A stretch of DNA of 64,000 nt. It comes from Massilia sp. Root418. GTDB taxonomy: Bacteria > Pseudomonadota > Gammaproteobacteria > Burkholderiales > Burkholderiaceae_D. The first letter of the stretch is position 1. Each line of letters starts with the position of its first letter. Under the pieces are notes generated by a model. The model had not been told where the DNA came from. It did no database searches and saw only the letters and a program-made list of their open reading frames with translations. A program made the position numbers and the translations under genes. Positions 37,227-45,796 of this stretch are shown here, in pieces. The DNA lies in assembly GCF_001425265.1 (NCBI RefSeq), contig NZ_LMEC01000011.1:311585-375584 (forward strand), written 5' to 3'.

Positions 37227-38207
37227 TCAGGCTGCTTGCGCGGCGCGGGCGTCCTGGCCCGCTGGCTGCTGCGCGAGGAAGGCCGCCGTCTCGGCGGCGG
37301 TGGCCGGATTGCAGCCTTCGCGCATGGCGTTGATGCTGGCGCTGGCCACCGCGTAGCGCGCCGCCAGTTCCAGCGTGGCGGCGTCCGCCTCGTCCAGCGC
37401 CACTGCCGACAGCATGCCGGCCGAGTCCAGGCTGGCTACCAGCCCGGCTAGGAAACTGTCCCCGCAGCCGACCGTGTCCACCACCCGGATGCCCTCGGGC
37501 GCGCCGACGGCAGCGCAGGCGCGGCGCGACAGCAGCACCGCACCCTGCGCGCCCAGGGTCAGCGCGATCAGCTTCACGTCCAGCGTTTCCAGCAGCATGC
37601 GCGCGGCAGCCAGCGGCGCCATGCCGGCATACCCCAGATGCAGCAGGTCCTCCTCGCTGACCTTGATCAGGTCCGCCACGGCGAGCGCGCGCTGCACGCC
37701 GGCGGCGTAGGAGGCCAGGTCGCCGCACACCAGCGGGCGCACGTTGGCGTCCACCGAGATCAGTGCGCCTGCCGACGCTGCCGCGCCGATGACGTCCAGC
37801 GTGGCGTCGATATCGTCGGGCACCAGCGCCAGGCCGCCCGTGTGGAACAGCCGCATGCCGGCCGGCAGCGCGGCGCGCGCTTGCCCGGGCCGGATGTCGC
37901 GGTCGGCCACGCCCTCGCGGTGGAAGACATAGCTGGGCGAGCCGTCGGCATCCAGGGTGACGATGGCCAGCGAGGTTGGCCTGGCGCTGCGCGCCGGGCT
38001 GCCCAGGAGCACGCCGTCCCGCGCCAGCAGGCGCGCGAAGCCCTGGCCGAAGCTGTCCGCCGACAGCGGATTGAGATACGTCGCCTGCATGCCCTGGCGC
38101 GCGGCGGCGATGGTGAAATTGCACACGGCTCCGCCGAGCGCGGCGGCAAAGCGGCCGTCCGGCATTTCTATCATGTCCACCAGTGCTTCGCCGAATGTCA
38201 CTACCAT
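37227..38207 (-). CDS. PfkB-family carbohydrate kinase, probable fructokinase
   Basis: A 326-residue sugar kinase of the ribokinase/PfkB family. Visible are the N-terminal FGEALVDMI block, the substrate-site GGAVCNFTIAAARQG, and the ATP/anion-hole signature VVDTVGCGDSFLAG (about 253-266) with the catalytic Asp in GCGD. It phosphorylates the sugar brought in by the FrcBCA transporter, most likely fructose to fructose-6-phosphate. AGGAG precedes the ATG. It is the last gene of the frc operon on the minus strand, 40 bases after the ROK gene. Confidence 0.9.
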   Translation of the reverse strand: MVVTFGEALVDMIEMPDGRFAAALGGAVCNFTIAAARQGMQATYLNPLSADSFGQGFARLLARDGVLLGSPARSARPTSLAIVTLDADGSPSYVFHREGVADRDIRPGQARAALPAGMRLFHTGGLALVPDDIDATLDVIGAAASAGALISVDANVRPLVCGDLASYAAGVQRALAVADLIKVSEEDLLHLGYAGMAPLAAARMLLETLDVKLIALTLGAQGAVLLSRRACAAVGAPEGIRVVDTVGCGDSFLAGLVASLDSAGMLSAVALDEADAATLELAARYAVASASINAMREGCNPATAAETAAFLAQQPAGQDARAAQAA

Positions 38208-38247
38208 GTTGCTTCTCCTGTTGTAGGGGGATCAATCTGGGCGGCCG

Positions 38248-39471
38248 CTAGGCCGCGTTCAATATCTTCAAAAACAGTTCGCGGTCGGGAGCGAAATTGG
38301 CGTGCAGCGGCAGCAGCGCAGCGCCCACCGCGCGCGCGTCCGCACCGATAACGCCGCCCAGCAGGGACGGGCGCCGCACGCCTTCCCAGCTGTATTGCGC
38401 CAGCGCTTGCGCGGTGCGCTCCAGCAGGCGCGCCAGCAGGGCGGGGTGGCCCGAGCTGTCGAGCACCGCCTGGTCCAGGTCGAGCAGGCAGTTGGCATTG
38501 CACAGCGCCAGCGCGATGGCGCGCGCGGCGCCGTCCAGCCAGGTCTGCGTGTGCGCCAGCCACGGCGCCTGCAGGGCGCGTGCGTCGTAGGCGGCGCTGT
38601 CGTCCAGGCCGGCGGCGGCGTACAGCTGCTCCAGCGTGAACAGCGAGGCCGCGCTCAGCAACTGGCCGGGAACGTCCCCGCCGCCGCAGGCCAGCGCCAG
38701 GGGCAGCGAGCCGAGGGCGCCGGCATTGCCTTTCAGGCCGGCGTGCACGCCGCTGTTGAGCACCAGCGCGCCGCCGATGAAGGTGCCGACAAAGATGTAC
38801 AGGAAGCTGTGCACGCTGCGCCCGTGCCCGGCCACCAGTTCGGCCACGCAGGCGGCCATGGTGTCCTTGGCGAAGACCACCGGCACCTCGCTGAGTGCCT
38901 GCACTTCGGCGCGGATGTCGACCTGCTCCCAGCGGCCGGCCTGCGGCGCGGCGCCGCCCAGCACTGCCTGCCAGCCGCCCAGGCCCAGCGGCGCGGCGAC
39001 GCCGATGCCGCTCAGGCGCGCGGCCCGGCCCGGCCCGAGGCTGCCGCGCAGCGATTGCAGCTGCGCGCCGATCTGGCCGAACAGCAGGTCCGGGTCGGGA
39101 TAGCGGTAAGCGGCCGAGCGGCGTTCGCGCACCTGGCCGCAAAAATCGACCAGCAGCAGGTCGACGCTGCGGCGCCCGATCTTGATGCCGATGAACCAGG
39201 CGCCATCCGGGTTGAGCGTGATCGGCACCGACGGCTGCCCGACCTTGCCGCGCTGCGGCGCGCATTTGCGCACCAGTCCTTCATCGAGCAGGCGGTCGAT
39301 GATCAGCGCCACGGTCTGCGTGCTGAGCCGGGTCAGGCGCGCCAGGCCGGCTTTCGGCATGCTGCCGTGCAGGCGGATCGCCTGCAGCAGCACGCGTTCG
39401 TTGTACTGGCTCATGCCGCTCTGGTTCGAGCCGCGCGGCCGCAGCCAGGCGGCGTCGCCGCGCGGCGTCAT
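38248..39471 (-). CDS. ROK-family transcriptional regulator, copy 1
   Basis: A 407-residue regulator with an N-terminal winged helix (LARLTRLSTQTVALIIDRLLDEGLV, quoted in part as STQTVALIIDRLL) and a sugar-kinase-like ROK domain (GIGVAAPLGLG, FAKDTMAACVAEL, GTFIGGALVL). The zinc-finger-like CxCGxxGC motif of many ROK proteins is absent. Its start overlaps the stop of the mutarotase gene by four bases (ATGA), so it is made with the transport operon. It is a close paralogue of the ROK gene at 43016. It probably senses the transported sugar or its phosphate. Confidence 0.92.
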   Translation of the reverse strand: MTPRGDAAWLRPRGSNQSGMSQYNERVLLQAIRLHGSMPKAGLARLTRLSTQTVALIIDRLLDEGLVRKCAPQRGKVGQPSVPITLNPDGAWFIGIKIGRRSVDLLLVDFCGQVRERRSAAYRYPDPDLLFGQIGAQLQSLRGSLGPGRAARLSGIGVAAPLGLGGWQAVLGGAAPQAGRWEQVDIRAEVQALSEVPVVFAKDTMAACVAELVAGHGRSVHSFLYIFVGTFIGGALVLNSGVHAGLKGNAGALGSLPLALACGGGDVPGQLLSAASLFTLEQLYAAAGLDDSAAYDARALQAPWLAHTQTWLDGAARAIALALCNANCLLDLDQAVLDSSGHPALLARLLERTAQALAQYSWEGVRRPSLLGGVIGADARAVGAALLPLHANFAPDRELFLKILNAA

Positions 39472-39923
39472 CTGTCCTCCGGGACGCCGGCCAGTACGCC
39501 CTTGCGGAACAGGAAATTGGCGTAGGGCTGCAATTCGCCGGTCTGCACGATGGCGTGCGCTTGCCGCACCTGCTCATAAAAGGCATAGCGCTCGACCGCC
39601 TCGCACTGGGCCGGCGCCGCCGCGCCGGCCGACCCGCACAAGGCCACCAGCTCGCGCTGCAGCGCCGAGCGGTGCTCCGGCGGCTGCGCCGACACGGCCA
39701 TGAAAGACACCGGCCGGCCCGGCAGGTCCAGCGGGAACACCGACAGCACGGCGCCGCAGGCCCGCGCCAGGCTGGCGCCCGGCAGGCGCACCACGGGCTT
39801 GCCGCGCCCGAGCGAGGCGGCGGTGAAATTGGCGTCCACCACGGCGACGGCATCGCCATGCCCCATCTCGGCCAGTATCTTCAGCAGTTCCGGCGTGAGC
39901 AGGGGATCGATTCCTTTAAGCAT
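39468..39923 (-). CDS. RbsD/FucU-family sugar mutarotase
   Basis: A 151-residue protein of the RbsD/FucU family, which interconverts sugar anomers or ring forms. The signature start LKGIDPLLTPELLKILAEMGHGD, with the conserved GHGD (quoted as MLKGIDPLLTPELLKILAEM and GHGD), and the final YANFLFRKGVL are characteristic. It would speed conversion of imported ketose or fucose-type sugars to the form used by the kinase. It starts within the last codons of frcA (8-base overlap) and ends overlapping the ROK gene. The FucU subgroup is suggested by the C-terminus; the sugar is inferred from context. Confidence 0.88.
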   Translation of the reverse strand: MLKGIDPLLTPELLKILAEMGHGDAVAVVDANFTAASLGRGKPVVRLPGASLARACGAVLSVFPLDLPGRPVSFMAVSAQPPEHRSALQRELVALCGSAGAAAPAQCEAVERYAFYEQVRQAHAIVQTGELQPYANFLFRKGVLAGVPEDR

Positions 39924-40713
39924 GGGCCAGTTCCGGCAGGTCGCGCGGGTCCTTGGCGCCGGTCATCACGGCCACGGTATCGGACATGCTGATGTGCTGG
40001 GGATTGACCACGGCAACGCGTTTGCCCAGGCGCTGGATGTGGATGCGGTCCGCGATCTCGAACACGTGCGGCATGTTGTGGCTGATCAGCACCACCGGCA
40101 GCCCCTTGTCGCGCACGCGCCGTATCAGCTCCAGCACCATATTGCCTTCCTTGACGCCCAGCGCGGCGGTGGGCTCGTCCAGGATCACCACGTGCTTGGC
40201 GAACGCGGTGCTGCGCGCCACCGCCACGCCCTGGCGCTGGCCGCCCGACAAGGTGCCGACCGCCTGCTGCATGGAGCGGATGCCGATCTTCAGGTCCTGC
40301 ATGTGGCCGACCGCTTCTTCCAGCATGCGCTTCTTGTCGATCAGGCGCAGCCACTTGCCCAGCAGGCCGGGGCGCAGGATTTCACGGCCCAGGAACAGGT
40401 TCTCCGCAATCGTCATGGCCGGCGCCACGGCCAGGTCCTGGTACACGGTTTCAATGCCATGGCGGCGCGCGTCGATCGGCGACTTGAACTGCACCAGCTC
40501 GCCGTCCAGCCGCAGCTGTCCCTCGTCCGGCACGATGGCGCCGGACAGAGCCTTGATCAGCGAGGATTTGCCGGCGCCGTTGTCGCCGATGACGGCCAGG
40601 ATTTCGCCGGCGCGCAAGTCGAAGTCGGCGCCGTCGAGGGCGGTCACGCCGCCGTAGCGTTTCACCAGGCCGCGCGCCTGGAATACATGGGATGCATCTT
40701 GGGTGGAGCTCAT
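39916..40713 (-). CDS. frcA: Sugar ABC transporter ATP-binding protein, FrcA-like
   Basis: A 265-residue single-domain ATPase. Walker A GDNGAGKSS (about 45-53), signature LSGGQRQG, Walker B VVILDEPTAALG and the switch His in LISHNMPHV are all present. A single ATPase domain fits the Frc system, in contrast to the double-domain XylG in this window. The start ATG 40713 lies two bases after the TGA of frcC, and GGAG-type bases lie within the end of frcC. The long upstream open frame is a shadow of frcC and is not used. Confidence 0.9.
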   Translation of the reverse strand: MSSTQDASHVFQARGLVKRYGGVTALDGADFDLRAGEILAVIGDNGAGKSSLIKALSGAIVPDEGQLRLDGELVQFKSPIDARRHGIETVYQDLAVAPAMTIAENLFLGREILRPGLLGKWLRLIDKKRMLEEAVGHMQDLKIGIRSMQQAVGTLSGGQRQGVAVARSTAFAKHVVILDEPTAALGVKEGNMVLELIRRVRDKGLPVVLISHNMPHVFEIADRIHIQRLGKRVAVVNPQHISMSDTVAVMTGAKDPRDLPELAHA

Positions 40714-40715
40714 GG

Positions 40716-41768
40716 TCAGCCTTTCTTGTGCGTCAGTTGGTCGGTGGCCACTGCCAGGATCACCAGCACGCCGGTAACCAGGATCTGGTAGACCGAGGGC
40801 ACGCCCATCAAGGTCAGGCCGTTGCGGAACACGCCCACGATCAGCACGCCGACCAGGGTGCCCACGATGGAGCCGCGCCCGCCGAACAGGCTGGTGCCGC
40901 CCAGCACCACGGCAGTGATGCTGTCGAGGTTGTCGGTCTGCCCGCCTTGCGGGTCGCCCACGCCCATGCGCGCCACCGACAGCAGCGCGGCGATGCCGTA
41001 GAACAGGCCGGCAATCATGTACACGCCCAGCAGCACGCGTCCGGTGGCGATGCCGGTCAGGCGCGCCGCTTCCGGATTGTTGCCCACCGCGTACAGGTGG
41101 CGGCCAGGCGCGGTCTCGCGCAGCACCAGCCAGGTCAGCACGTACAGCCCCAGCATCAGCGCGGTGCCGTAGGTGACGCTGGTCTGGCCGAGGTGGAAGG
41201 TGTTGCCGAAGAAGGTCATCGCTTCCGGCAGGCCGGTCACGGTTTGCGCCTGCGAGTAGATCTGCGTGACGGCGAAGGCGATATTCATGGTGCCCAGCGT
41301 AACGATGAAGGGCGGCAGCTTGATCGAGGTGACCAGCGCGCCGTTGACGTAGCCGATCAGCACGCAGGCGGCCATGCCGCACAGCACGGCCGCGTAGGGA
41401 TGCATGCCGTAGTCGACACCGAACTTGGTCATCACGACCGAGCCGAGCGCCATCGCCATGCCGCACGAGAGGTCGATGCCGGCGGTGAGGATGATCAGGG
41501 TCTGGCCGAGGGCGATCACGCCCACCACCATCACCTGCTGCAGGATCAGCGAAAAGTTCTGTCCGCTCAGGAAGCGCTCGGACTGGGTGGCGAAAAAGAG
41601 CACGGAGGCCAGCAGCGCGATCAGCGGGCCGAGCACGGTGACCGGGGGCAGCAAGTCCTTCAGGCGCGACAGGCCGGGGCGCAGGGGCGCGGAGGGCGGG
41701 GTGGCCGGGCTGGCCGGGCTGGCATTCACTGCTGCGGGCGCAGGCGCCGGCTTGAGTTGGGCATTCAT
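40716..41768 (-). CDS. frcC: Sugar ABC transporter permease, FrcC-like
   Basis: A 350-residue inner-membrane permease of the RbsC family. After a Pro/Ala-rich cytoplasmic N-terminus (about 1-35) come eight to ten hydrophobic segments with ILTAGIDLSCGMAMALGSVV, the coupling loop AVGNNPEAARLTGI and VLGGTSLFGGRGSIVGTLVG. It forms the channel for the sugar bound by the preceding FrcB. AAGGAA precedes the ATG. Confidence 0.92.
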   Translation of the reverse strand: MNAQLKPAPAPAAVNASPASPATPPSAPLRPGLSRLKDLLPPVTVLGPLIALLASVLFFATQSERFLSGQNFSLILQQVMVVGVIALGQTLIILTAGIDLSCGMAMALGSVVMTKFGVDYGMHPYAAVLCGMAACVLIGYVNGALVTSIKLPPFIVTLGTMNIAFAVTQIYSQAQTVTGLPEAMTFFGNTFHLGQTSVTYGTALMLGLYVLTWLVLRETAPGRHLYAVGNNPEAARLTGIATGRVLLGVYMIAGLFYGIAALLSVARMGVGDPQGGQTDNLDSITAVVLGGTSLFGGRGSIVGTLVGVLIVGVFRNGLTLMGVPSVYQILVTGVLVILAVATDQLTHKKG

Positions 41769-41807
41769 GGGATTCCTTGGTCTGGGTGGACGGGACGGCG
41801 GGCGGGC

Positions 41808-42800
41808 TTATTTGCCCCAGCAGGCGCCGAGGCCGAAGGCGGTGTCGCGGCTGTCAACGCCGGGCATCTGCCTGTCGGTCACCAGCGTTACGCCGGTGTC
41901 CACGTAGCCGGTCGCCTTCTTGCCGGTCTTGGCGTAGGCCACGCCGGCGTCCAGCGCCAGGCCGGCCATCTTCAGCGGGTACTGCTGCGCCGTGGCGCCG
42001 ATCACGCCGGCCTTGACGTCGCGCACGCCGGCGCAGCCGCCGTCCACCGACACGATCAGCACGTTCTTCTCCTTGCCGGCCGCCTTCAGCGCTTTATAGG
42101 CGCCGGCCGCCGCCGGTTCATTGATGGTGTAGACGACGTTGATGTCCGGGTTTTTCTGCAGGCAGTTTTCCATCGCGGTCTGGCCCTTGCCCTGGTCGCC
42201 GTAGCTGTCCGCCATGCACACCACCTCCGCGCTTTTGGCCGGGGCGATGGTCCTGGCGTCGATGCCGGCCACGCCGTAGCCGGCCAGGAAACCGTTGTGG
42301 CGCGCGATGCCGACCGGGTGGCCCGGGAACAGGTCCAGCGTGGCGATGCGGGCCGGCTTGCCGCCCAGCGCGGCCTTGGCGTACTGGCCGATCAGCTGGC
42401 CGGCCTTGAAGTTATCGGTGGCGAACAGCGCGTCGGTGGCACTGACCGGATCGGCCGGACTGTCAAGCGCAATCACCATCACGCCCTGTTCGCGCGCCCG
42501 CTTGATGGCGGGCACGATGGCCTTGGCGTCGCTGGGGGTGATCAGGATGGCCTTGGCGCCGGCCGACACCATGTTCTCGATGGCCGTCACCTGGCCAGCG
42601 TTGTCGCCGTCCGATTTGCCGGCCGCCGTCAGCAGCTTGGCGCCCTGCAGCCTGGCGGCATGCTGCGCGCCTTCCTTCATCTTCACAAAAAACGGATTGG
42701 TTTCGGTCTTGGTGATCAGTCCGATCACGGCTTCCTGGGCGGCGGCGTGGGCGGCGGCGGATGCGATCAAGCCCATTGCGATGCAATGCTTTGCGTTCAT
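41808..42800 (-). CDS. frcB: Sugar ABC transporter substrate-binding protein, FrcB-like
   Basis: A 330-residue periplasmic binding protein with a signal peptide (about 1-21, HAAAQ) and the ribose/fructose-binding pattern: IGLITKTETNPFFVKMKEGA, ITPSDAKAIVPAIKRAREQG, ALDSPADP, DLFPGHPVGIARHNGFLAG. The LDLFPGH and CLQKNPDINVVYTINEPAA parts are typical of FrcB (fructose, also ribose and mannose). GGAGA precedes the ATG. It is the first gene of the six-gene frc operon and is read from the promoter at 42875-42903. Confidence 0.9.
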   Translation of the reverse strand: MNAKHCIAMGLIASAAAHAAAQEAVIGLITKTETNPFFVKMKEGAQHAARLQGAKLLTAAGKSDGDNAGQVTAIENMVSAGAKAILITPSDAKAIVPAIKRAREQGVMVIALDSPADPVSATDALFATDNFKAGQLIGQYAKAALGGKPARIATLDLFPGHPVGIARHNGFLAGYGVAGIDARTIAPAKSAEVVCMADSYGDQGKGQTAMENCLQKNPDINVVYTINEPAAAGAYKALKAAGKEKNVLIVSVDGGCAGVRDVKAGVIGATAQQYPLKMAGLALDAGVAYAKTGKKATGYVDTGVTLVTDRQMPGVDSRDTAFGLGACWGK

Positions 42801-42874
42801 GCGTGTCTCCGGTTGGTTTATTGGTCGCGCTGCCCGGAGCGAGCCGGGCAGGGTGGCGCGAAAGCGCTGACTGA

Positions 42875-42903
42875 AATATATGCCTGCACAATTAATAAAT
42901 CAA
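42875..42903 (-). promoter_or_regulatory. frcB promoter
   Basis: On the minus strand, TTGATT (42898-42903) and TATATT (42875-42880) are separated by exactly 17 bases. The -35 hexamer lies inside the ROK-type dyad at 42894-42918, so a bound repressor would block it. Confidence 0.7.
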
Positions 42904-42918
42904 GTGCTTTTATTTAAT
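42894..42918. promoter_or_regulatory. ROK-type operator at the frcB/ROK divergent promoter
   Basis: AT-rich dyad: AATAAAT (42894-42900), 11 bases, ATTTAAT (42912-42918). It stands out in a GC-rich genome and matches the site upstream of lamB at 20 of 25 positions, with the same half-site spacing. A probable -35 (TTGACG, 42938-42943) for the ROK gene on the plus strand lies 20 bases away, so autoregulation is possible. Confidence 0.7.
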
Positions 42919-43015
42919 CGCGCCAGCCTTGCCCGGATTGACGCTTGCTTGCAACAACGCTAAGCTCGCGTTTTGCCCGACCAATCCCGGCCAGGCGCGC
43001 GCAGGAGCTTCACCC

Positions 43016-44260
43016 ATGCAGGAACACCACAGCCCGGCGGCACCCGCTCCAGACGAGGGCGGCGCAGACAATCTGCGTCCACGGGGCTCGAACCAGACCG
43101 GCATGCGCCAGTTCAACGAACGCGTGGTGCTGCAGGCGATCCGGTTGCATGGCAGCCTGCCCAAGGCCGACCTGGCGCGGCTGACCACGCTGAGCACGCA
43201 GACCGTGGCGCTGATCATCGCCCGCCTTGCCGATGACGGACTGGTGATGAAACTGGAACCGCTGCGCGGCAAGATCGGCCAGCCCTCGGTGCCGATCGCG
43301 CTGAAACCGGACGGCGCGTTCTCGATCGGCGTCAAGATCGGCCGCCGCAGCCTGGACGTGCTGCTGCTCGACTTCACCAACACCGTGCGCATGCGCCATT
43401 CGCAGGCCTACCGCTTTCCGGACCCGCAGCAGGTGTTCCAGGTGATTGCCGGGCAGGTGCGCGCGATGCAGGCCGCGCTGGCGCCGGAGCTGCGCGGCCG
43501 CATCCTCGGCATCGGCGTGGCGGCCCCGCTGTCGCTGGGTAGCTGGCAGGAATTGATGGGGGTGGCGGGCCAGGCCGGGCTGTGGAACCGGCTCGACATC
43601 GCGCAGCGCATCGAAAGCGACACCGGCCTGCCGGTGATGTTCGCCAAGGATACCGCAGCCGCCTGCGTGGCCGAACTGGTGGCGGGCCGGGGGCGCAGCG
43701 TCAAGAGTTTCCTGTATCTGTTCGTGGACACCTTCATCGGCGGCGGCCTGGTCATCGACAGCAACCTGTACGCCGGGCTGCACGGCAATGCCGGCGCCGT
43801 CGGTTCGCTGCCGGTGGGCGTGGCCGCGCCGGACGGCAAGGCGCCGGCGCAGCTGCTGTCGACCGCCTCGCTGCTGGGACTGGAGCGCCTGTACGAGGAA
43901 GCCGGCCTGGATCCGGCTGCCGCCTATGACGAGCGCGCCACCCAGGCGCCGTGGGCCGGGCACAGCGCGCGCTGGCTGGAGCAGGCGGCGGCAGCCATCG
44001 CGATGGCGGTGAGCAGTGCCAGCTGCATGCTGGATCCGGAAGGCGTGATCATCGACGGTTCATGCAGCCGCGCGCTGCTCGACCAGCTGATGGTGGCGGT
44101 CACCGGCGCGCTGGACCGCTACAACTGGGAAGGCGTGCAGCGGCCGGCCGTGCACACCGGTTCCATTGGTTCCGACGCGCGCGCCCTGGGCGGCGCGCTG
44201 CTGCCGCTGTATGCCAATTTCGCGCCGGACCGCGAACTGTTCCTCAAGCTCGACGCCTGA
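43016..44260 (+). CDS. ROK-family transcriptional regulator, copy 2
   Basis: A 414-residue regulator closely similar to the ROK protein at 38248 over its whole length; the shared blocks include LRPRGSNQ, NERV, QAIRLHGS, STQTVALII and NFAPDRELFLK. It has a winged-helix N-terminus and a ROK domain without the zinc motif. The start is ATG 43016 with AGGAG just upstream; the frame opens earlier. It is divergent from frcB across the AT-rich dyad and is followed by convergent lamB. It is the best candidate for the repressor that binds the shared dyad. Confidence 0.92.
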   Translation: MQEHHSPAAPAPDEGGADNLRPRGSNQTGMRQFNERVVLQAIRLHGSLPKADLARLTTLSTQTVALIIARLADDGLVMKLEPLRGKIGQPSVPIALKPDGAFSIGVKIGRRSLDVLLLDFTNTVRMRHSQAYRFPDPQQVFQVIAGQVRAMQAALAPELRGRILGIGVAAPLSLGSWQELMGVAGQAGLWNRLDIAQRIESDTGLPVMFAKDTAAACVAELVAGRGRSVKSFLYLFVDTFIGGGLVIDSNLYAGLHGNAGAVGSLPVGVAAPDGKAPAQLLSTASLLGLERLYEEAGLDPAAAYDERATQAPWAGHSARWLEQAAAAIAMAVSSASCMLDPEGVIIDGSCSRALLDQLMVAVTGALDRYNWEGVQRPAVHTGSIGSDARALGGALLPLYANFAPDRELFLKLDA

Positions 44261-44294
44261 TGCACGCATACGCGGCCACATCCGTCTCACGCGC

Positions 44295-45593
44295 CTACCA
44301 CCACGCCTCGACTTGCAGGCCGGCCGACGTGCCGCTGGTGGCATTGCCGTACACCGGACCGCCGTTGTTGCTGGCGTTGACCAGCGGCGTGGCGGCGCCG
44401 TTCCACTTGCCGTAGCTGACGAACAAGCGCAGTTCCGGGCGCGACCAGTAGCTTTCGCCCAGGGAGATGGCGGGCGCCAGCGTCAGCTTGGTCAGGCGCG
44501 CGGTCTGGCCGGTGCTTTCCTGCTTGAGCGCGCTCACGCCCAGTTCGCCCTGCAGCTTCAGGTTGGGCAGCAGGGCGTACACCGGCCGCACGCCCAGCGT
44601 GGTCCAGGTGTTGCGCAGCGCCACGTCGTCCGCCTTGTCCTTCTGGTAGACGGCGGCGAATTCCATGCTGAAGCGGCGCGTCGGCTGGATCACCAGGTCT
44701 TCCAACAGGCGCACGCGGGTCACGTCCGAGCCCAGCGCCGTGCTGCCGGCCGGCCCCATGCGCACGCAGCACACGCCGATGCCGGTGCCCGGGCCGCTGC
44801 CGTACTGGAAGCCTGCCATATTTGTTCCGCCGAGTACCTTCTGGTGGTGGAACAACCCGATCGCCCAGCCGTCGTGGCCGTGGTCGCCCTGGCCCTGGAC
44901 GGGGGCCCCCGCTGAGCGGTTGCGCCCGCCGGCCGTGACGATGGTCAGCGCCGCGTCGATGGTGCCGCCCGGATTGACCGGCAAATCCTGGTACAGCAGG
45001 TTCTGGCGCAGCGCGGACGGCGTGTTGACAATGGCGCCGCCGGCCCCGGTGGCGTTGGTGTCGTTGTCCTTGAACACCGCGTAGCTGAACTTGCCCGCGC
45101 CCAGCGGAATCTTGTCCAGCCCGCCGCCGGTGCCATTCATGTTGATGTACTGCATATCCAGCATGTGGATGTCGGGACGGTAGTAATAGCGCTTGCCCAC
45201 CCAGGCGGTGCCGCCGTTCAGGAAGGGCAGGCCCTTCGCTTCGACATACCCCTTCAGCAATTCCAGCTTGGCGCCGCGGAAGTCCGATGCCGGCGCGTAG
45301 GCATTCACCCACAGCGTGCCGACGAAGCTCACGCCATTGTCTGCCTTGGCCAATTCCTTGGTGTAGCCGAATTCGGCGTTGGAATCGCATTCATTGCCCA
45401 GGCGGTAGTAGGCGGTGGGGCCACCTAGCGCGTAGCAGCTCAGCGGCCCGTGGCGGGAACTGCTGCCTGCGCTGGCGCGCATATAGCCGTGGAAACCTTC
45501 GGTGTCGTTGGGATAGGCGTCGGCCTGTGCGGCGCCGGATGCAAGGGCGAGCGCGAACGCCAAAGGCAGCGCTTTGCGGGGTAGTGCGGTCAT
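44295..45593 (-). CDS. lamB: Maltoporin-family (LamB/ScrY) sugar porin
   Basis: A 432-residue outer-membrane porin. A signal peptide (about 1-24, AAQA) is followed by the LamB pattern FHGYMRAS near the start, YYRLGNECD, VGKRYYYRPDIHMLDMQYI and a barrel ending in EAWW. Family members let sugars and oligosaccharides diffuse across the outer membrane. AGGAGA precedes the ATG. The gene has the same ROK-type dyad in its promoter as frcB, so it probably supplies the FrcBCA system (for example sucrose or fructo-oligosaccharides) rather than maltose. Confidence 0.92.
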   Translation of the reverse strand: MTALPRKALPLAFALALASGAAQADAYPNDTEGFHGYMRASAGSSSRHGPLSCYALGGPTAYYRLGNECDSNAEFGYTKELAKADNGVSFVGTLWVNAYAPASDFRGAKLELLKGYVEAKGLPFLNGGTAWVGKRYYYRPDIHMLDMQYINMNGTGGGLDKIPLGAGKFSYAVFKDNDTNATGAGGAIVNTPSALRQNLLYQDLPVNPGGTIDAALTIVTAGGRNRSAGAPVQGQGDHGHDGWAIGLFHHQKVLGGTNMAGFQYGSGPGTGIGVCCVRMGPAGSTALGSDVTRVRLLEDLVIQPTRRFSMEFAAVYQKDKADDVALRNTWTTLGVRPVYALLPNLKLQGELGVSALKQESTGQTARLTKLTLAPAISLGESYWSRPELRLFVSYGKWNGAATPLVNASNNGGPVYGNATSGTSAGLQVEAWW

Positions 45594-45657
45594 GTTGTCT
45601 CCTGAATTTTCTTATGGATTTTGGGTGCAGCGGAGACGAGTTTGCGTCAGCCGACTA

Positions 45658-45682
45658 ATTAAATCAATAAGTTTTATTTAAT
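45658..45682. promoter_or_regulatory. ROK-type operator upstream of lamB
   Basis: ATTAAAT (45658-45664), 11 bases, ATTTAAT (45676-45682): a perfect 7-bp inverted repeat with the same spacing as the frcB site. On the minus strand TTGATT within it may be the -35 of lamB with a poor -10 (CAAACT) 17 bases on. Confidence 0.7.
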
Positions 45683-45796
45683 GCGGTGCAATTACAACAA
45701 CAGGCCGGGCCGCGCGCGGTCATCCATTTGGCGGGGGGACGTAACTCCGGCGCAGTGCTATGCTCACGGCAAGGCTTACCACTACGGCGACGATGC

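Noticed and set aside
37132..38235. Long minus-strand frame over the PfkB kinase gene.
   Set aside because: Arg/Gly-rich shadow; the kinase frame 37227-38207 has complete family motifs and a ribosome binding site.
39916..41466. A 516-residue version of the FrcA ATPase starting far upstream.
   Set aside because: The extra N-terminus is the shifted frame of frcC. The ATG at 40713, two bases after the frcC stop, gives the normal family length.
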